DNA from: Candidatus Heimdallarchaeota archaeon
GTDB lineage: Archaea > Asgardarchaeota > Heimdallarchaeia > JABLTI01
Assembly (NCBI GenBank): GCA_019058275.1
Contig: JAHLVW010000019.1
Coordinates: forward strand, 1 to 46,628
DNA length: 46,628 nucleotides
Reading direction: 5' to 3'
Shown: positions 1-8,265 of the stretch, one piece after another
Layout of the letters: each line of letters begins with the position of its first letter
Position numbering within the stretch: the first letter of the stretch is position 1
Translations under genes and position numbers: made by a program
The notes under the pieces: model-generated
The model's input: the letters and a program-made list of their open reading frames with translations, nothing else
The model's database searches: none
Told to the model about the DNA's origin: nothing

Positions 1-2
1 AA

Positions 3-662
3 GAGGAAGTTTTCCCTGGTAAGGAATACAAACGCATTGCTTTGTTTGCTAATACTTTTCGTGTTGATAAAGGCAAAGTCATTACACCTCTTCCTCAAAA
101 TCATCTTGAGATCTTAAAGAAAGAAATTGCTTACCATAGGACCTTACAGCTGTCAACATTTATGCTTCTTAATTTTGGTTTACGTCTTAGTGAACTGATT
201 AAATTGAATGTCTCTGATATCAATTTCAATGAAAAAGAAGTATTAGTCAGAAGAAGCAAATACAAACGCTCTCGAGTGATCCCTTTCAATCGCAAGATTC
301 AGCAAGTCATCTTACAATGGCTTGATACTCGAGATAACTACCTTCCTACTGGTTCTTCAGATGATGCTTTTCTGGTCCTAAAATACAGCAGTGCTCGACC
401 TAGTAATCAATGGCTTCAACAAGAATACTGGAAGATCAATCAAAAACACAAAGCAACTAATCTTCATGTTACTGCTCAACGTCTTCGACATCACTTTGCT
501 TGCAGACTCTTCTATGAATTAGGATTTGAAATCTACGATGTTTCCTGGGCTCTTGGCCATGAATCGATTAAAACCACTATGCACTATCTTGGCATTGATG
601 AGCAGATGCGAAAAGAAAGCTACCAACAAAAGCTACCTGCAGATGTCATTATTAAGATCTAA
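3..662 (+). CDS. Tyrosine recombinase (integrase), 5' end cut by window edge
   Basis: Catalytic domain of a phage/Xer-type tyrosine recombinase that cuts and rejoins DNA through a covalent 3'-phosphotyrosine. The frame is open back to base 3, so the gene starts outside the window; the TTG at 42 is only the first possible start inside it. Counting from that TTG, the visible residues are Arg48 (GLRLSE), Lys73 on the beta-hairpin, Arg149 (RLRHHF), His173 (LGHES) and nucleophile Tyr182 (HYLG). The box II histidine of HxxR is Gln146 here. The N-terminal core-binding domain is mostly missing from view. The stop overlaps the 3' end of the convergent gene by 4 bases. It is probably part of an integrated element or a chromosome-resolving Xer-like enzyme; the sequence does not decide. 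Confidence 0.88.
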   Translation, partial: EEVFPGKEYKRIALFANTFRVDKGKVITPLPQNHLEILKKEIAYHRTLQLSTFMLLNFGLRLSELIKLNVSDINFNEKEVLVRRSKYKRSRVIPFNRKIQQVILQWLDTRDNYLPTGSSDDAFLVLKYSSARPSNQWLQQEYWKINQKHKATNLHVTAQRLRHHFACRLFYELGFEIYDVSWALGHESIKTTMHYLGIDEQMRKESYQQKLPADVIIKI

Positions 663-1192
663 TACCAGGTAATAATTCCTTTATTTCCTATCTTTATTTT
701 TCCTTTTCCTTCCAACCGGTCCAGAGCAATATCTAATGCTGAGAAGGCTCTTTGTCCAGATCTATCCAGAAATTCATCTAGTGCTGGATCTTTCTTCTTT
801 AATGCTGCAGCAATTGCATTTGATTCCTTCAACTGAAATTCTGGTTCCTGCAGTAATCGCAATATTTTCTCTATAGACCATTCTACTTTGTAGTAATCAT
901 CTTCTTCCGGAATCAAGTCTTGCTTTACTTTCATTGTTGATCTATTCTCTAGGATTAGCTTCTCGATTTTGTTTAGACTCAACAAAAGATCTTCTGATAC
1001 ACCTGGAACATCTCTTTTTCTTGGTTTCCTCAATTCGCTAAACCTTGCATAGGCCCTTGCAGCAAACAAAAAATAGTTTGAAATATTGATTCCTTCTTCT
1101 TTAGCCTTCGTTTCGAAGAACTCTTTTTCTTTTCCTGAGATTCTAATATGCACGAAGGAATCTTTAATAGTCTCTTTCTTCTTGTTATTCAT
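659..1192 (-). CDS. Ribbon-helix-helix-like protein, probably DNA-binding
   Basis: About 177 residues. The start is placed at the ATG at 1192 because an AGGAGG ribosome-binding site (complement of 1201-1206) lies 8 bases upstream; the open frame extends to 1240 but has no such site. Residues about 10-50 (VHIRISGKEKEFF, then two helices ending ISNYFLFAARAY) look like a ribbon-helix-helix or relaxosome-type fold: a beta strand of alternating residues followed by two helices. The C-terminal third is helical and ends in a short beta-rich piece (GKIKIGNKGIITWY), possibly winged-helix. It converges on and overlaps the recombinase by 4 bases, so it may belong to the same element. I do not recognise a named family. 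Confidence 0.6.
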   Translation of the reverse strand: MNNKKKETIKDSFVHIRISGKEKEFFETKAKEEGINISNYFLFAARAYARFSELRKPRKRDVPGVSEDLLLSLNKIEKLILENRSTMKVKQDLIPEEDDYYKVEWSIEKILRLLQEPEFQLKESNAIAAALKKKDPALDEFLDRSGQRAFSALDIALDRLEGKGKIKIGNKGIITWY

Positions 1193-1200
1193 GGAGTGAT

Positions 1201-1206
1201 CCTCCT
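1201..1206 (-). promoter_or_regulatory. Shine-Dalgarno site deciding the 1192 start
   Basis: AGGAGG on the minus strand, 8 bases before the ATG at 1192. It is one of the strongest ribosome-binding sites in the window and argues against the upstream in-frame start at 1240. Confidence 0.7.
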
Positions 1207-1358
1207 CTTGTGATTCTTCCCGGAATCCAGAGGAAAACATTCCTTTTTTTCATTGAAAAGGGTTATGTATTACATTTGTACATACATACGCTCATATTAT
1301 GTTGATAATATTTACTCTTTTATTGAAATTCAGAGGAACTATACTTGGTGCTTAAGTT

Positions 1359-1862
1359 ATGGAACCACACAGCCCAAATCAGGATGTTAAAATTGTAGTG
1401 ACTGGACCTTATAATGCAGGTAAATCAGAATTTGTTCAAAGATTTGGTACAAAGCCAATAAATGTAGCAGTTAATGGAACAACAGTTGGATTAGATTTCA
1501 CACATGAAATAATTGAAGATTATCATGTCCATATTTTTGGAACACCAGGACAAGATCATTTTAAGGATGTGCAACAATGTGTTGCTAGAGGTGCTTCGGG
1601 AATTATAATGGTTATTGATAGTACTGATCCATCTACATTTATCCAAGTTGAAGCATTAACGAAAAGAATCAAGGCTGTTTGTGGTCGCGTCCCTCTTGTC
1701 GTTTGTGCTAATAAACAAGATAAGGATGGAGCAATCTCTCCTGATAGAATTAAACAAATGATTGGTTTTAAAGGAAAGGTTATTGGTACTTCAGCCTTAC
1801 GTGGTGAGGGGACAAAGACTACTATTACAGAAGTTTTGAAACAAATTCGTAAAGGCCAATAA
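1359..1862 (+). CDS. Small GTPase of the COG2229-like (Srp102/MglA-like) type
   Basis: A 167-residue single-domain GTPase. G1 is GPYNAGKS (residues 16-23), a switch I threonine lies in TTVGLDF (41-47), G3 is FGTPGQD (60-66), G4 is NKQD (118-121) and G5 is TSA (about 144). G3 has Gly-Thr-Pro-Gly-Gln instead of the usual Asp-x-x-Gly, which fits bacterial/archaeal predicted GTPases of COG2229, often encoded with roadblock-domain partners. No roadblock gene is adjacent here. There is no membrane segment and no C-terminal cysteine. It stands alone between an integrase region and a convergent gene, with its own downstream hairpin. The GTPase call is firm; the exact subfamily is from memory of the motif. 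Confidence 0.9.
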   Translation: MEPHSPNQDVKIVVTGPYNAGKSEFVQRFGTKPINVAVNGTTVGLDFTHEIIEDYHVHIFGTPGQDHFKDVQQCVARGASGIIMVIDSTDPSTFIQVEALTKRIKAVCGRVPLVVCANKQDKDGAISPDRIKQMIGFKGKVIGTSALRGEGTKTTITEVLKQIRKGQ

Positions 1863-1871
1863 AATCCTTTT

Positions 1872-1897
1872 AGGTAGTATTATTCCTACCTTTTTTT
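1872..1897 (+). terminator. Hairpin plus T-run after the small GTPase
   Basis: AGGTAG (1872-1877) pairs with CTACCT (1886-1891) around an 8-base loop, and seven Ts follow at 1891-1897. It lies 10 bases past the GTPase stop, in the gap before a convergent gene. Confidence 0.6.
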
Positions 1898-1982
1898 CTT
1901 TAATTTCTCAGCAACATTACATTGAAAATAAGAGAATTAGGGGATAATCCCCATTTGCTATCAAATAACTTTTCATTTTTGT

Positions 1983-2975
1983 TTAGTAGTAAAGAGTTTT
2001 CATAGGATCAATTTTGTGATCGTCATGTATTTCCCAAAGAGTCTCTTTCTGTTTTTTCTTTGAAGATTGAAAGATTTTATCATCCTCTTCTAATTGCCTC
2101 ATATGAGCTTTAAGCGTTAAATCATTCGCTAGATCTTTCCATGGTTTGTACCACTCAATTCCTAAGCTCAAGTAAACCTCATCTTTTATTTCATCAAAGG
2201 TACATGCACCTTTTGTTGTTAGAGTAATTAAAATCGTTTCTTCAAAAGTTTGATGAGCATGTAAAGCTTGTTTGATAAGTTCCTTTGCTTGATTTCCAAT
2301 GTATGCACCATCATAAGATGGGCAAATCATGTCTATCTCAGCTCGTGAAATAAATTTCAATGCTTTTTCTCTAGCAGTAGCACTTCCTGTTTTGTCAATC
2401 AAATAATTACTAAAACGCATTGGATAGATGTATAATTCAGCACCAGTAAAGATAGCTTTTTGCTTGGAGCTGAAAAACATAGCATGACCTTGACTAAAAC
2501 CGGGATAAGCAATAACGTAGATGGTTGATTTTCCAAGTTTTATTTTATCCCCATCTTCAAAGACTGCATGTGTTTTTACACCTCTTAATCGTTCCCAAGG
2601 TTGCCAAGAAAATCTTCCGCCTTTTTTATCTGGTTCAAAATGCTTCTCTGGTAAGTACAAATATGGTTTTCTTATGGTGTCTTCTGCATCCTTATGACAA
2701 ACTAATTGTGCCTTAGGAAACAAATCCATAAGTTTCTCAGCACCACCAATTGAATCATGATGTTCTCGGGTAAGTAGAATGTGCTTGACATCTTTCGCTT
2801 TTCGTCCAGCATAATCTATGCAATCATAAATTTCATGTTGGATAGTATTTTGAATACCAGAGTCAATAATTGCAATATCATCATCCATTATAATATAAAC
2901 GGAATTTCTTTCTCCCCCTAAACCATGTTCACCATAAACATTCCAAATTCCATCATTTATTTCATTATAAGTCAT
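1983..2975 (-). CDS. Metallo-beta-lactamase-fold protein with degenerate metal site
   Basis: 330 residues. The fold is recognisable: an N-terminal beta stretch (NSVYIIMDDDIAIIDSG), then ILLTREHHDSIGG, later YPGFSQGH and FTGAEL. These are the positions of the metal-binding motifs, but in the HxHxDH motif (residues 70-75) the first His is Arg70 and the last is Ser75, with only His72 and Asp74 kept. The PGH histidine is Phe160, and the Asp of TGD is Ala179. The closing GHG-type histidine is also not seen (PSYDGAY). So hydrolase activity of the usual kind is unlikely. The C-terminal 100 residues look helical, as in larger MBL proteins with a winged-helix tail. It may be a binding or regulatory protein. 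The frame is intact. Confidence 0.85.
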   Translation of the reverse strand: MTYNEINDGIWNVYGEHGLGGERNSVYIIMDDDIAIIDSGIQNTIQHEIYDCIDYAGRKAKDVKHILLTREHHDSIGGAEKLMDLFPKAQLVCHKDAEDTIRKPYLYLPEKHFEPDKKGGRFSWQPWERLRGVKTHAVFEDGDKIKLGKSTIYVIAYPGFSQGHAMFFSSKQKAIFTGAELYIYPMRFSNYLIDKTGSATAREKALKFISRAEIDMICPSYDGAYIGNQAKELIKQALHAHQTFEETILITLTTKGACTFDEIKDEVYLSLGIEWYKPWKDLANDLTLKAHMRQLEEDDKIFQSSKKKQKETLWEIHDDHKIDPMKTLYY

Positions 2976-3163
2976 TAATACTTACAACACCTGTGAATTT
3001 TTTTCAAATTAATTTCAGTTTTCTAGGAATAATTTGAAACTTCTCTAATAAGAACGTTTAGTTATTCAAAGTAATTATCTCAAATATTATTTATCAAAAA
3101 AACTTAAAACTTCTAGATTGATATCAAATATTTACATTTGAGAATTTTACTATTTACTGGTGT

Positions 3164-4738
3164 ATGACATTGTCAAAAAGATCTTCTAGAGACATCAAAA
3201 AAAGGCTTTATGATTTTGCTAGAAAAGAATACGAAACTAAATCCCCTGAATATGTTGAAGTTAGAAAAGCTAAAGGAACAAAAACATTCTATCGTGGACC
3301 TGTCCCCCAATTAATATTAACTAAATACAAAGCAATTGCATACACTGTTTTTGCTGATTATGGAACATTGTGTAGATTATACTATTTTAACAGAGATGGT
3401 TTTTGTATAAGGGATACAAGTTATTCGGAAAGGGATTTAATAAAGATTAAAAATCATTTGAGCAAGACATCTACTAAAGTTCTTAGGTATCCAAAAGTTG
3501 AACCAAAACCAACTATAAGCAATCTCTCAGTTAAACTAGACAATAAATATGCTAAGATGCTTGCAGATATAGAAAAGATAACTAAAGTAAAAATCACTAG
3601 TCGACCAATTATAACACTTGGTTCTGAAACTGAAATTAGTCCTAATTTTACAAATATCTTCAGTAGAAAAGGAAAATTCCTGGAAGCACCAGTAAATGCT
3701 GAAAATCATTCACAAATAAATTCAATTCTTGCTTATGAAGCATTTCAATATGTATTCCATGAAATGCTAAATAATGAAAAATTATCACAAACTCTAGCAC
3801 CATTAGGGGTTTTGCTTTATCTATCTGATATTGAATCAGTTGAATTTATAACTTCAACTATAAATTCAATTGATTGGAATAAGGAGCATTTCTACAAAGA
3901 TTCTCGAGATAAAAGGAGAGAGATGATCTCTTTATTTGAATATGTCAAAAGTATTAAGGAATTCATAATTCAACTTGAATTAATTACAAACCCAGTTGCA
4001 TTTTTGGAGCTGAAAGCAGATAATTTGTTAAAAGGTTTTCTTGCTTATCTATTTTCGAAAATTGAATCTAAGCATCGTTTAGTAATCTTTTTGCAAAATG
4101 AAGCTGTAATTGCTTCTGATAATAATGAATTAGAAGAAGCTGCTAATTATCTACTTCTATCAAGTTTTCTTGAAATAAAATCAAAGGAAATTGGTAAGAT
4201 TACTCCAAAAACCTTAGAATTATCTAAACATGTTTCAACAAGTGAACCAAGGGGAATAATTGTATATAATCTAATTATAGCTATGAATACTTTACATCTG
4301 TCGCTTTTAATCAAGAATTGGCGATCAAATCATAACTTGTTTCCTAGCAAACTTGAATTAAGGTTTGATGAAATTGTTGATCTTTTATTCGAAAAAGCAA
4401 TCAGAATTAATGTTGAGTTTTCCACGAGAATATTTGATAAACCAGGTGATATAATAATCAAAATCAAAAATATCTCAGATTCAATATTTGGCACTTTTGT
4501 AACAGAAGATTTACATTGGACACCAAGAAATTCACTAGAATTAATTGGTGATAAACGAAAAATTCGAGTTAAATCATTAGCACCTGATATGGAAGCTACT
4601 TTAATACAACCAATTATACCAAAGAAGGAGGGAACCATCAATTTTAGTAATTTAGGTCTACGATTTAATGATCCCTTTGGTATTAAGCATTATATTAAAT
4701 TAACAATCCCTTCCTTAAGAATTGGAAGAGATTTATAA
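3164..4738 (+). CDS. Hypothetical protein, 524 residues, C-terminal beta domain
   Basis: Not recognised. Residues 1-40 are basic and helical. Residues about 40-110 contain mixed strands (QLILTKYKAIAYTVFADYGTL). Residues about 190-400 are mainly helical. The last ~110 residues (from INVEFSTRIFDKPGDIIIKIKNIS) alternate hydrophobic strands with turns and resemble an Ig-like/CARDB-type beta sandwich. There is no signal peptide or clear membrane segment, so it is probably cytoplasmic. It ends one base before the stop of the convergent AdoMet synthetase gene, with no room for a separate terminator. The length and intact frame make it a real gene. Confidence 0.75.
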   Translation: MTLSKRSSRDIKKRLYDFARKEYETKSPEYVEVRKAKGTKTFYRGPVPQLILTKYKAIAYTVFADYGTLCRLYYFNRDGFCIRDTSYSERDLIKIKNHLSKTSTKVLRYPKVEPKPTISNLSVKLDNKYAKMLADIEKITKVKITSRPIITLGSETEISPNFTNIFSRKGKFLEAPVNAENHSQINSILAYEAFQYVFHEMLNNEKLSQTLAPLGVLLYLSDIESVEFITSTINSIDWNKEHFYKDSRDKRREMISLFEYVKSIKEFIIQLELITNPVAFLELKADNLLKGFLAYLFSKIESKHRLVIFLQNEAVIASDNNELEEAANYLLLSSFLEIKSKEIGKITPKTLELSKHVSTSEPRGIIVYNLIIAMNTLHLSLLIKNWRSNHNLFPSKLELRFDEIVDLLFEKAIRINVEFSTRIFDKPGDIIIKIKNISDSIFGTFVTEDLHWTPRNSLELIGDKRKIRVKSLAPDMEATLIQPIIPKKEGTINFSNLGLRFNDPFGIKHYIKLTIPSLRIGRDL

Positions 4739-4739
4739 T

Positions 4740-5963
4740 CTAATAGAGTTCATAAGATCTGTTCATAAAACCTCGCCAGATTTCAGGCATTTTGCTTAGT
4801 TGTTCTTGAACAATTTCCTCAATTCTTCTCTTTGTTTTGCTTTCTTTCTTACCCCCAATAATAGCAACTTCAATTATTTGTGGTTCTGTTATTTTCTTAC
4901 CAATTTTACTCACTACATAACAATCAACATTGTCTACACTAAGATCATTGACAACTTCTTCACAAATTTTTCTGGCTGCGATGTTATAGGTTTTACCTAC
5001 ATGACTAACAGGATTCTTACCAGCTGCTGCTTCTAAGCTCATTGGACGATAAGGTGTGATTAATCCATTAACTCGATTTCCTCTACCAACTTGACCATCA
5101 TCTCCTTGTTCTGCAGACGTACCTGTCACAGTTAGATAAAGGCAATCAGCATTATCTGGAACATCTGCAACATTAACATCAACATGAATATCACCATCCC
5201 AAATTTTGGAAGCTAGATCTCGGGTAAGATTTTCTACCTCATCCTTTGTGCTAAAGTAATGATCTATATCAACTAATTCTGTACAAATCATTGCACATGC
5301 AATAGTTAAATCAATCTTATCTTTCTTTCTAACACCCATTACTTTGATATCTTCACCAATGGCTGGATGTTTCTTCTTCGTTTCTGGGTCATTAAGTATC
5401 CTTTCAGTTTTATAAGTGAGTTCTTCAATTTTCGTGAATGGTGCGAATCCTATGCCAATGGAAGTATCATTTGCTCGAGGGATTTCAGTGTCTTCTTCAA
5501 AGTTCCCTACTAAATCAGTACTTCCAGATCTTACCTTGTAATCAATAATTATATCATGCTGAATGTCAAGATGAGGCAAATCTTTTTGCAACCAATTCTT
5601 AGTTGTTTGAATAACTAGTTTACCAACAGGAAGGAATTTTCCATTAATTCTTGTATTCACACCAACTGCTCGACCAACCAACAATAAATAGAGGGGTTCT
5701 AAAACCTCACCAGATCCAATTCTAGTATCAGATTGTCCACCTGCAAGAATAGCTTTATCCAAATTGTGATGAAGAATACGACCATGATTCTCGATATACC
5801 ATTTGCTGATAGCAATACTGAGCTCTTCTGCAGCTTTATCACATAAATAATCAGGATGACCTTGCCCTTTTCTTTCTACAATCTCTACGGGAAGCTTGGA
5901 AGGTACGACATCTCTATCATAACTTACTACTAGATTTTCCACTTTTATTACAACCTTTGACAA
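4740..5963 (-). CDS. mat: S-adenosylmethionine synthetase, archaeal type
   Basis: Makes S-adenosylmethionine from ATP and methionine (EC 2.5.1.6). The 407-residue length and motifs VERKGQGHPDYLCDKAAE, HNLDKAILAGGQSD, GTSAEQGDDGQVGRGNRVNG and PMSLEAAAGKNPVSHVGK are those of the archaeal family, which is only distantly related to bacterial MetK. The start is TTG at 5963, with no Shine-Dalgarno site. A TATA-like box (complement of about 5985-6000) lies about 29 bases upstream, so the mRNA is probably leaderless. It converges on the 524-residue gene with a one-base gap. Confidence 0.95.
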   Translation of the reverse strand: MSKVVIKVENLVVSYDRDVVPSKLPVEIVERKGQGHPDYLCDKAAEELSIAISKWYIENHGRILHHNLDKAILAGGQSDTRIGSGEVLEPLYLLLVGRAVGVNTRINGKFLPVGKLVIQTTKNWLQKDLPHLDIQHDIIIDYKVRSGSTDLVGNFEEDTEIPRANDTSIGIGFAPFTKIEELTYKTERILNDPETKKKHPAIGEDIKVMGVRKKDKIDLTIACAMICTELVDIDHYFSTKDEVENLTRDLASKIWDGDIHVDVNVADVPDNADCLYLTVTGTSAEQGDDGQVGRGNRVNGLITPYRPMSLEAAAGKNPVSHVGKTYNIAARKICEEVVNDLSVDNVDCYVVSKIGKKITEPQIIEVAIIGGKKESKTKRRIEEIVQEQLSKMPEIWRGFMNRSYELY

Positions 5964-5984
5964 TAATACAATTGATTTTTTTCT

Positions 5985-6000
5985 TTATTAATATATAATT
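5985..6000 (-). promoter_or_regulatory. TATA-like box for the AdoMet synthetase gene
   Basis: On the minus strand the sequence is AATTATATATTAATAA, centred about 29 bases before the TTG start at 5963. That spacing fits archaeal TATA-to-start distances and a leaderless transcript. Confidence 0.45.
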
Positions 6001-6094
6001 ACAATGATGCTTTCTGTTTTTTGTATGCCTCCTTTCTTAAAAATCTTTTTTAATACAAATAGCTAATAAATGTTAGAAATTGGCGGAGTAAATT

Positions 6095-6874
6095 TTGAAA
6101 AGTGAAACTATCTATTGTAATTGTCCAGAATGTAATGCAAACTTGGTTATAATGGATAATATCTTAACAATTACTTGTAATGATTGTGGTATTAAATTGG
6201 CATATGATCCAAAATCCTCTTCATTACAAGTTCTAGGTGATAAAGTAGATATTTTTGATGGTGAAGTGAAAACTACTACTGTAAAAAGAAAACAAGTATA
6301 TGGTAAAAAAAGAATCTATTTCATTTACTTTCTCTTTGGGTTAGTAACACTTGGAATTGGTTTAATAGTCTATATGCTTAGAAACTTAAAAGATCTTGAA
6401 ACTCATCATTCGAATTATGATTTAGAAAAAGGAGCAGAACCAATACTAACTCATGGTGAATTCTTTCCAAGTTTTAACTCTATGTTCCGAGATAGATTGT
6501 ATATGAGTCCTTGGTACGCAGGTCTCTATGTTATTTTTACCATTGCATATGATTTGCTAACTGCTCCAATTGAAAAATATTCAAGTCTTCATTATCACTT
6601 AAAAGACCAAGGAAAAGAAACTGCACCTACAAAATCTCCACACTCAGCATGGTATGTGACAGGTCTTGTATCTTATTTAGTATCTATGCCTGTAGTAATT
6701 TCAACTTTGATCTTAAATTTGCTTCAGAATTTCTCAGTTTTTCCACAAAATATTATTTTTTATGTTTCATGTGGTTTAGCTGCTTTTGGTTTTCTCATGA
6801 TAACCATATGTGGAGCTATCTGGCAGAAAGCTTTTAATGATCACATAAAAGTGATGGATAAGATAACGAATTGA
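6095..6874 (+). CDS. Membrane protein with N-terminal zinc ribbon
   Basis: 259 residues, starting with TTG at 6095; a GGCGGAG site at 6083-6089 supports it. The N-terminus has a zinc ribbon: CNCPEC (about residues 8-13) and CNDC (about 29-32). Four hydrophobic segments follow: about 73-94 (IYFIYFLFGLVTLGIGLIV), 139-158 (WYAGLYVIFTIAYDLL), 186-210 (WYVTGLVSYLVSMPVVIST) and 220-245. The soluble zinc end probably faces the cytoplasm. The function is unknown; many archaeal membrane proteins carry such a ribbon. It converges on dnaJ with 7 bases between stops. Confidence 0.7.
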   Translation: MKSETIYCNCPECNANLVIMDNILTITCNDCGIKLAYDPKSSSLQVLGDKVDIFDGEVKTTTVKRKQVYGKKRIYFIYFLFGLVTLGIGLIVYMLRNLKDLETHHSNYDLEKGAEPILTHGEFFPSFNSMFRDRLYMSPWYAGLYVIFTIAYDLLTAPIEKYSSLHYHLKDQGKETAPTKSPHSAWYVTGLVSYLVSMPVVISTLILNLLQNFSVFPQNIIFYVSCGLAAFGFLMITICGAIWQKAFNDHIKVMDKITN

Positions 6875-6881
6875 AGAAACA

Positions 6882-7991
6882 TTATTTCTTCTTCTTTTCT
6901 TTGTCACTTGGAGGATTCCACAAATTTTTAAGCTCTGTGAAAATTTCTTTTTCTTGTGAAGTGAGTTTTTTAGGAGTCTGTATACGAACAATAATATGCA
7001 TATCGCCTTTACCAAAACCGGAGAGATTTGGAAATCCTTTCCCTTTTAGTCTAAAAATAGTATCGTTTTGGGTACCAGCAGGGATTTTTAGTTTAGCCTT
7101 CTCACCTTTAACTAGAGTTGGAACATAAACAGTATCACCTAAAGCTGCTTGAGCAAAATTGATTTTTAGATTGTAAATTAACTCATTTCTTTCTCTTTGG
7201 AAATATTGGTGTTCTTTGAGTTGAATATCTACATATAAATCGCCTGGAGGATAACCTCTTGGTCCGGGTTCTCCTTCACCAGGAACTCTTAAACGCTGAC
7301 CATCATTTATACCAGCAGGAACTTTTACAGTTATTTTCTTACTTTTCTGTTCCATTCCAGAACCTCTACATTGTGGGCATGGATTATCAATAATTTCTCC
7401 TAATCCCCTACAATTCCTGCAAGTTGTTTCATTAATCATTATACCAAAAGGAGTTCTTTGTTGTATTCGTTCTGTACCAGATCCATTACATATTGGACAT
7501 CTTTTTGGACTTGTTCCTTGTGCTGCACGAGAACCATTACAAACACTGCAAGTAACATTCTTTTTAACATCGATTTTTTTCTCTATTCCTGCAGCTGCTT
7601 CCTCAAAAGTTATTGGTAGAATTATCCTGATACTTCTTCCTGAAGTGGATCGTCTTGATGAAGTTCTTCCTCCACCAAAGAAATCACTAAATATACTGCT
7701 AAAAATATCACCAAAACCAAATCCTGCAAATGGATCTCCTCCTGTTCCACCAGCGGTAGCTCCCAAACCTCCCCATCCATATCGATCGTAAGAAGCGCGC
7801 TGATCTGGATCGCTTAAAATAGAATATGCTTCAGCAATTTCCTTAAATTTGGCTTCAGCTGTATCATTTCCAGGGTTGATGTCAGGATGATTTTTACGAG
7901 CTAATTTTCTGTAAGCTTTTTTAATATCAGTTTCAGTGGCATTTCTTGGAACTCCTAAAACTTTATATGGATCTTTTTTTGAACTGCTCAC
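6882..7991 (-). CDS. dnaJ: Chaperone protein DnaJ (Hsp40, type I)
   Basis: Co-chaperone that stimulates the Hsp70 ATPase and binds unfolded protein. The order is: J domain at the N-terminus with the HPD motif (KNHPDINPG), a Gly/Phe-rich linker ([14 protein letters not shown]), four CxxCxGxG-like zinc repeats ([32 protein letters not shown]), and two beta-rich C-terminal domains ending with a lysine-rich tail. The first repeat has Arg in place of the last Gly. The start chosen is GTG at 7991 ([14 protein letters not shown]), because AGGTGG (complement of 7997-8002) lies 5 bases upstream; an in-frame GTG at 8000 is the alternative. No dnaK or grpE lies next to it here. Confidence 0.96.
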   Translation of the reverse strand: MSSSKKDPYKVLGVPRNATETDIKKAYRKLARKNHPDINPGNDTAEAKFKEIAEAYSILSDPDQRASYDRYGWGGLGATAGGTGGDPFAGFGFGDIFSSIFSDFFGGGRTSSRRSTSGRSIRIILPITFEEAAAGIEKKIDVKKNVTCSVCNGSRAAQGTSPKRCPICNGSGTERIQQRTPFGIMINETTCRNCRGLGEIIDNPCPQCRGSGMEQKSKKITVKVPAGINDGQRLRVPGEGEPGPRGYPPGDLYVDIQLKEHQYFQRERNELIYNLKINFAQAALGDTVYVPTLVKGEKAKLKIPAGTQNDTIFRLKGKGFPNLSGFGKGDMHIIVRIQTPKKLTSQEKEIFTELKNLWNPPSDKEKKKK

Positions 7992-8265
7992 TGTTTCCAC
8001 CTTTTTACAAAATCTTACAGATTAGTAGTTTTTTAACGATGCTTACCTTCTTTTTAAACTAGCGGTTTTTCTGATAAACACTATTATTAATTTTGTTTTA
8101 ATATAATTAAATGACTAGGTTCTATTTTTATTTGTTACTGAATTAAGAGAATACAAAGGGTGTTTTCCTAACCATTGAAAGGATTATGGAAATCTTAAAA
8201 TAATTAACATTATATGAAAGTTTGAACAAGAACTTAACAATTGTAAATTGGAGAATGATTCAACA

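Noticed and set aside
6871..7128. Plus-strand open frame inside dnaJ
   Set aside because: It is antisense to the dnaJ C-terminal coding region and encodes a Phe/Ser-rich shadow.
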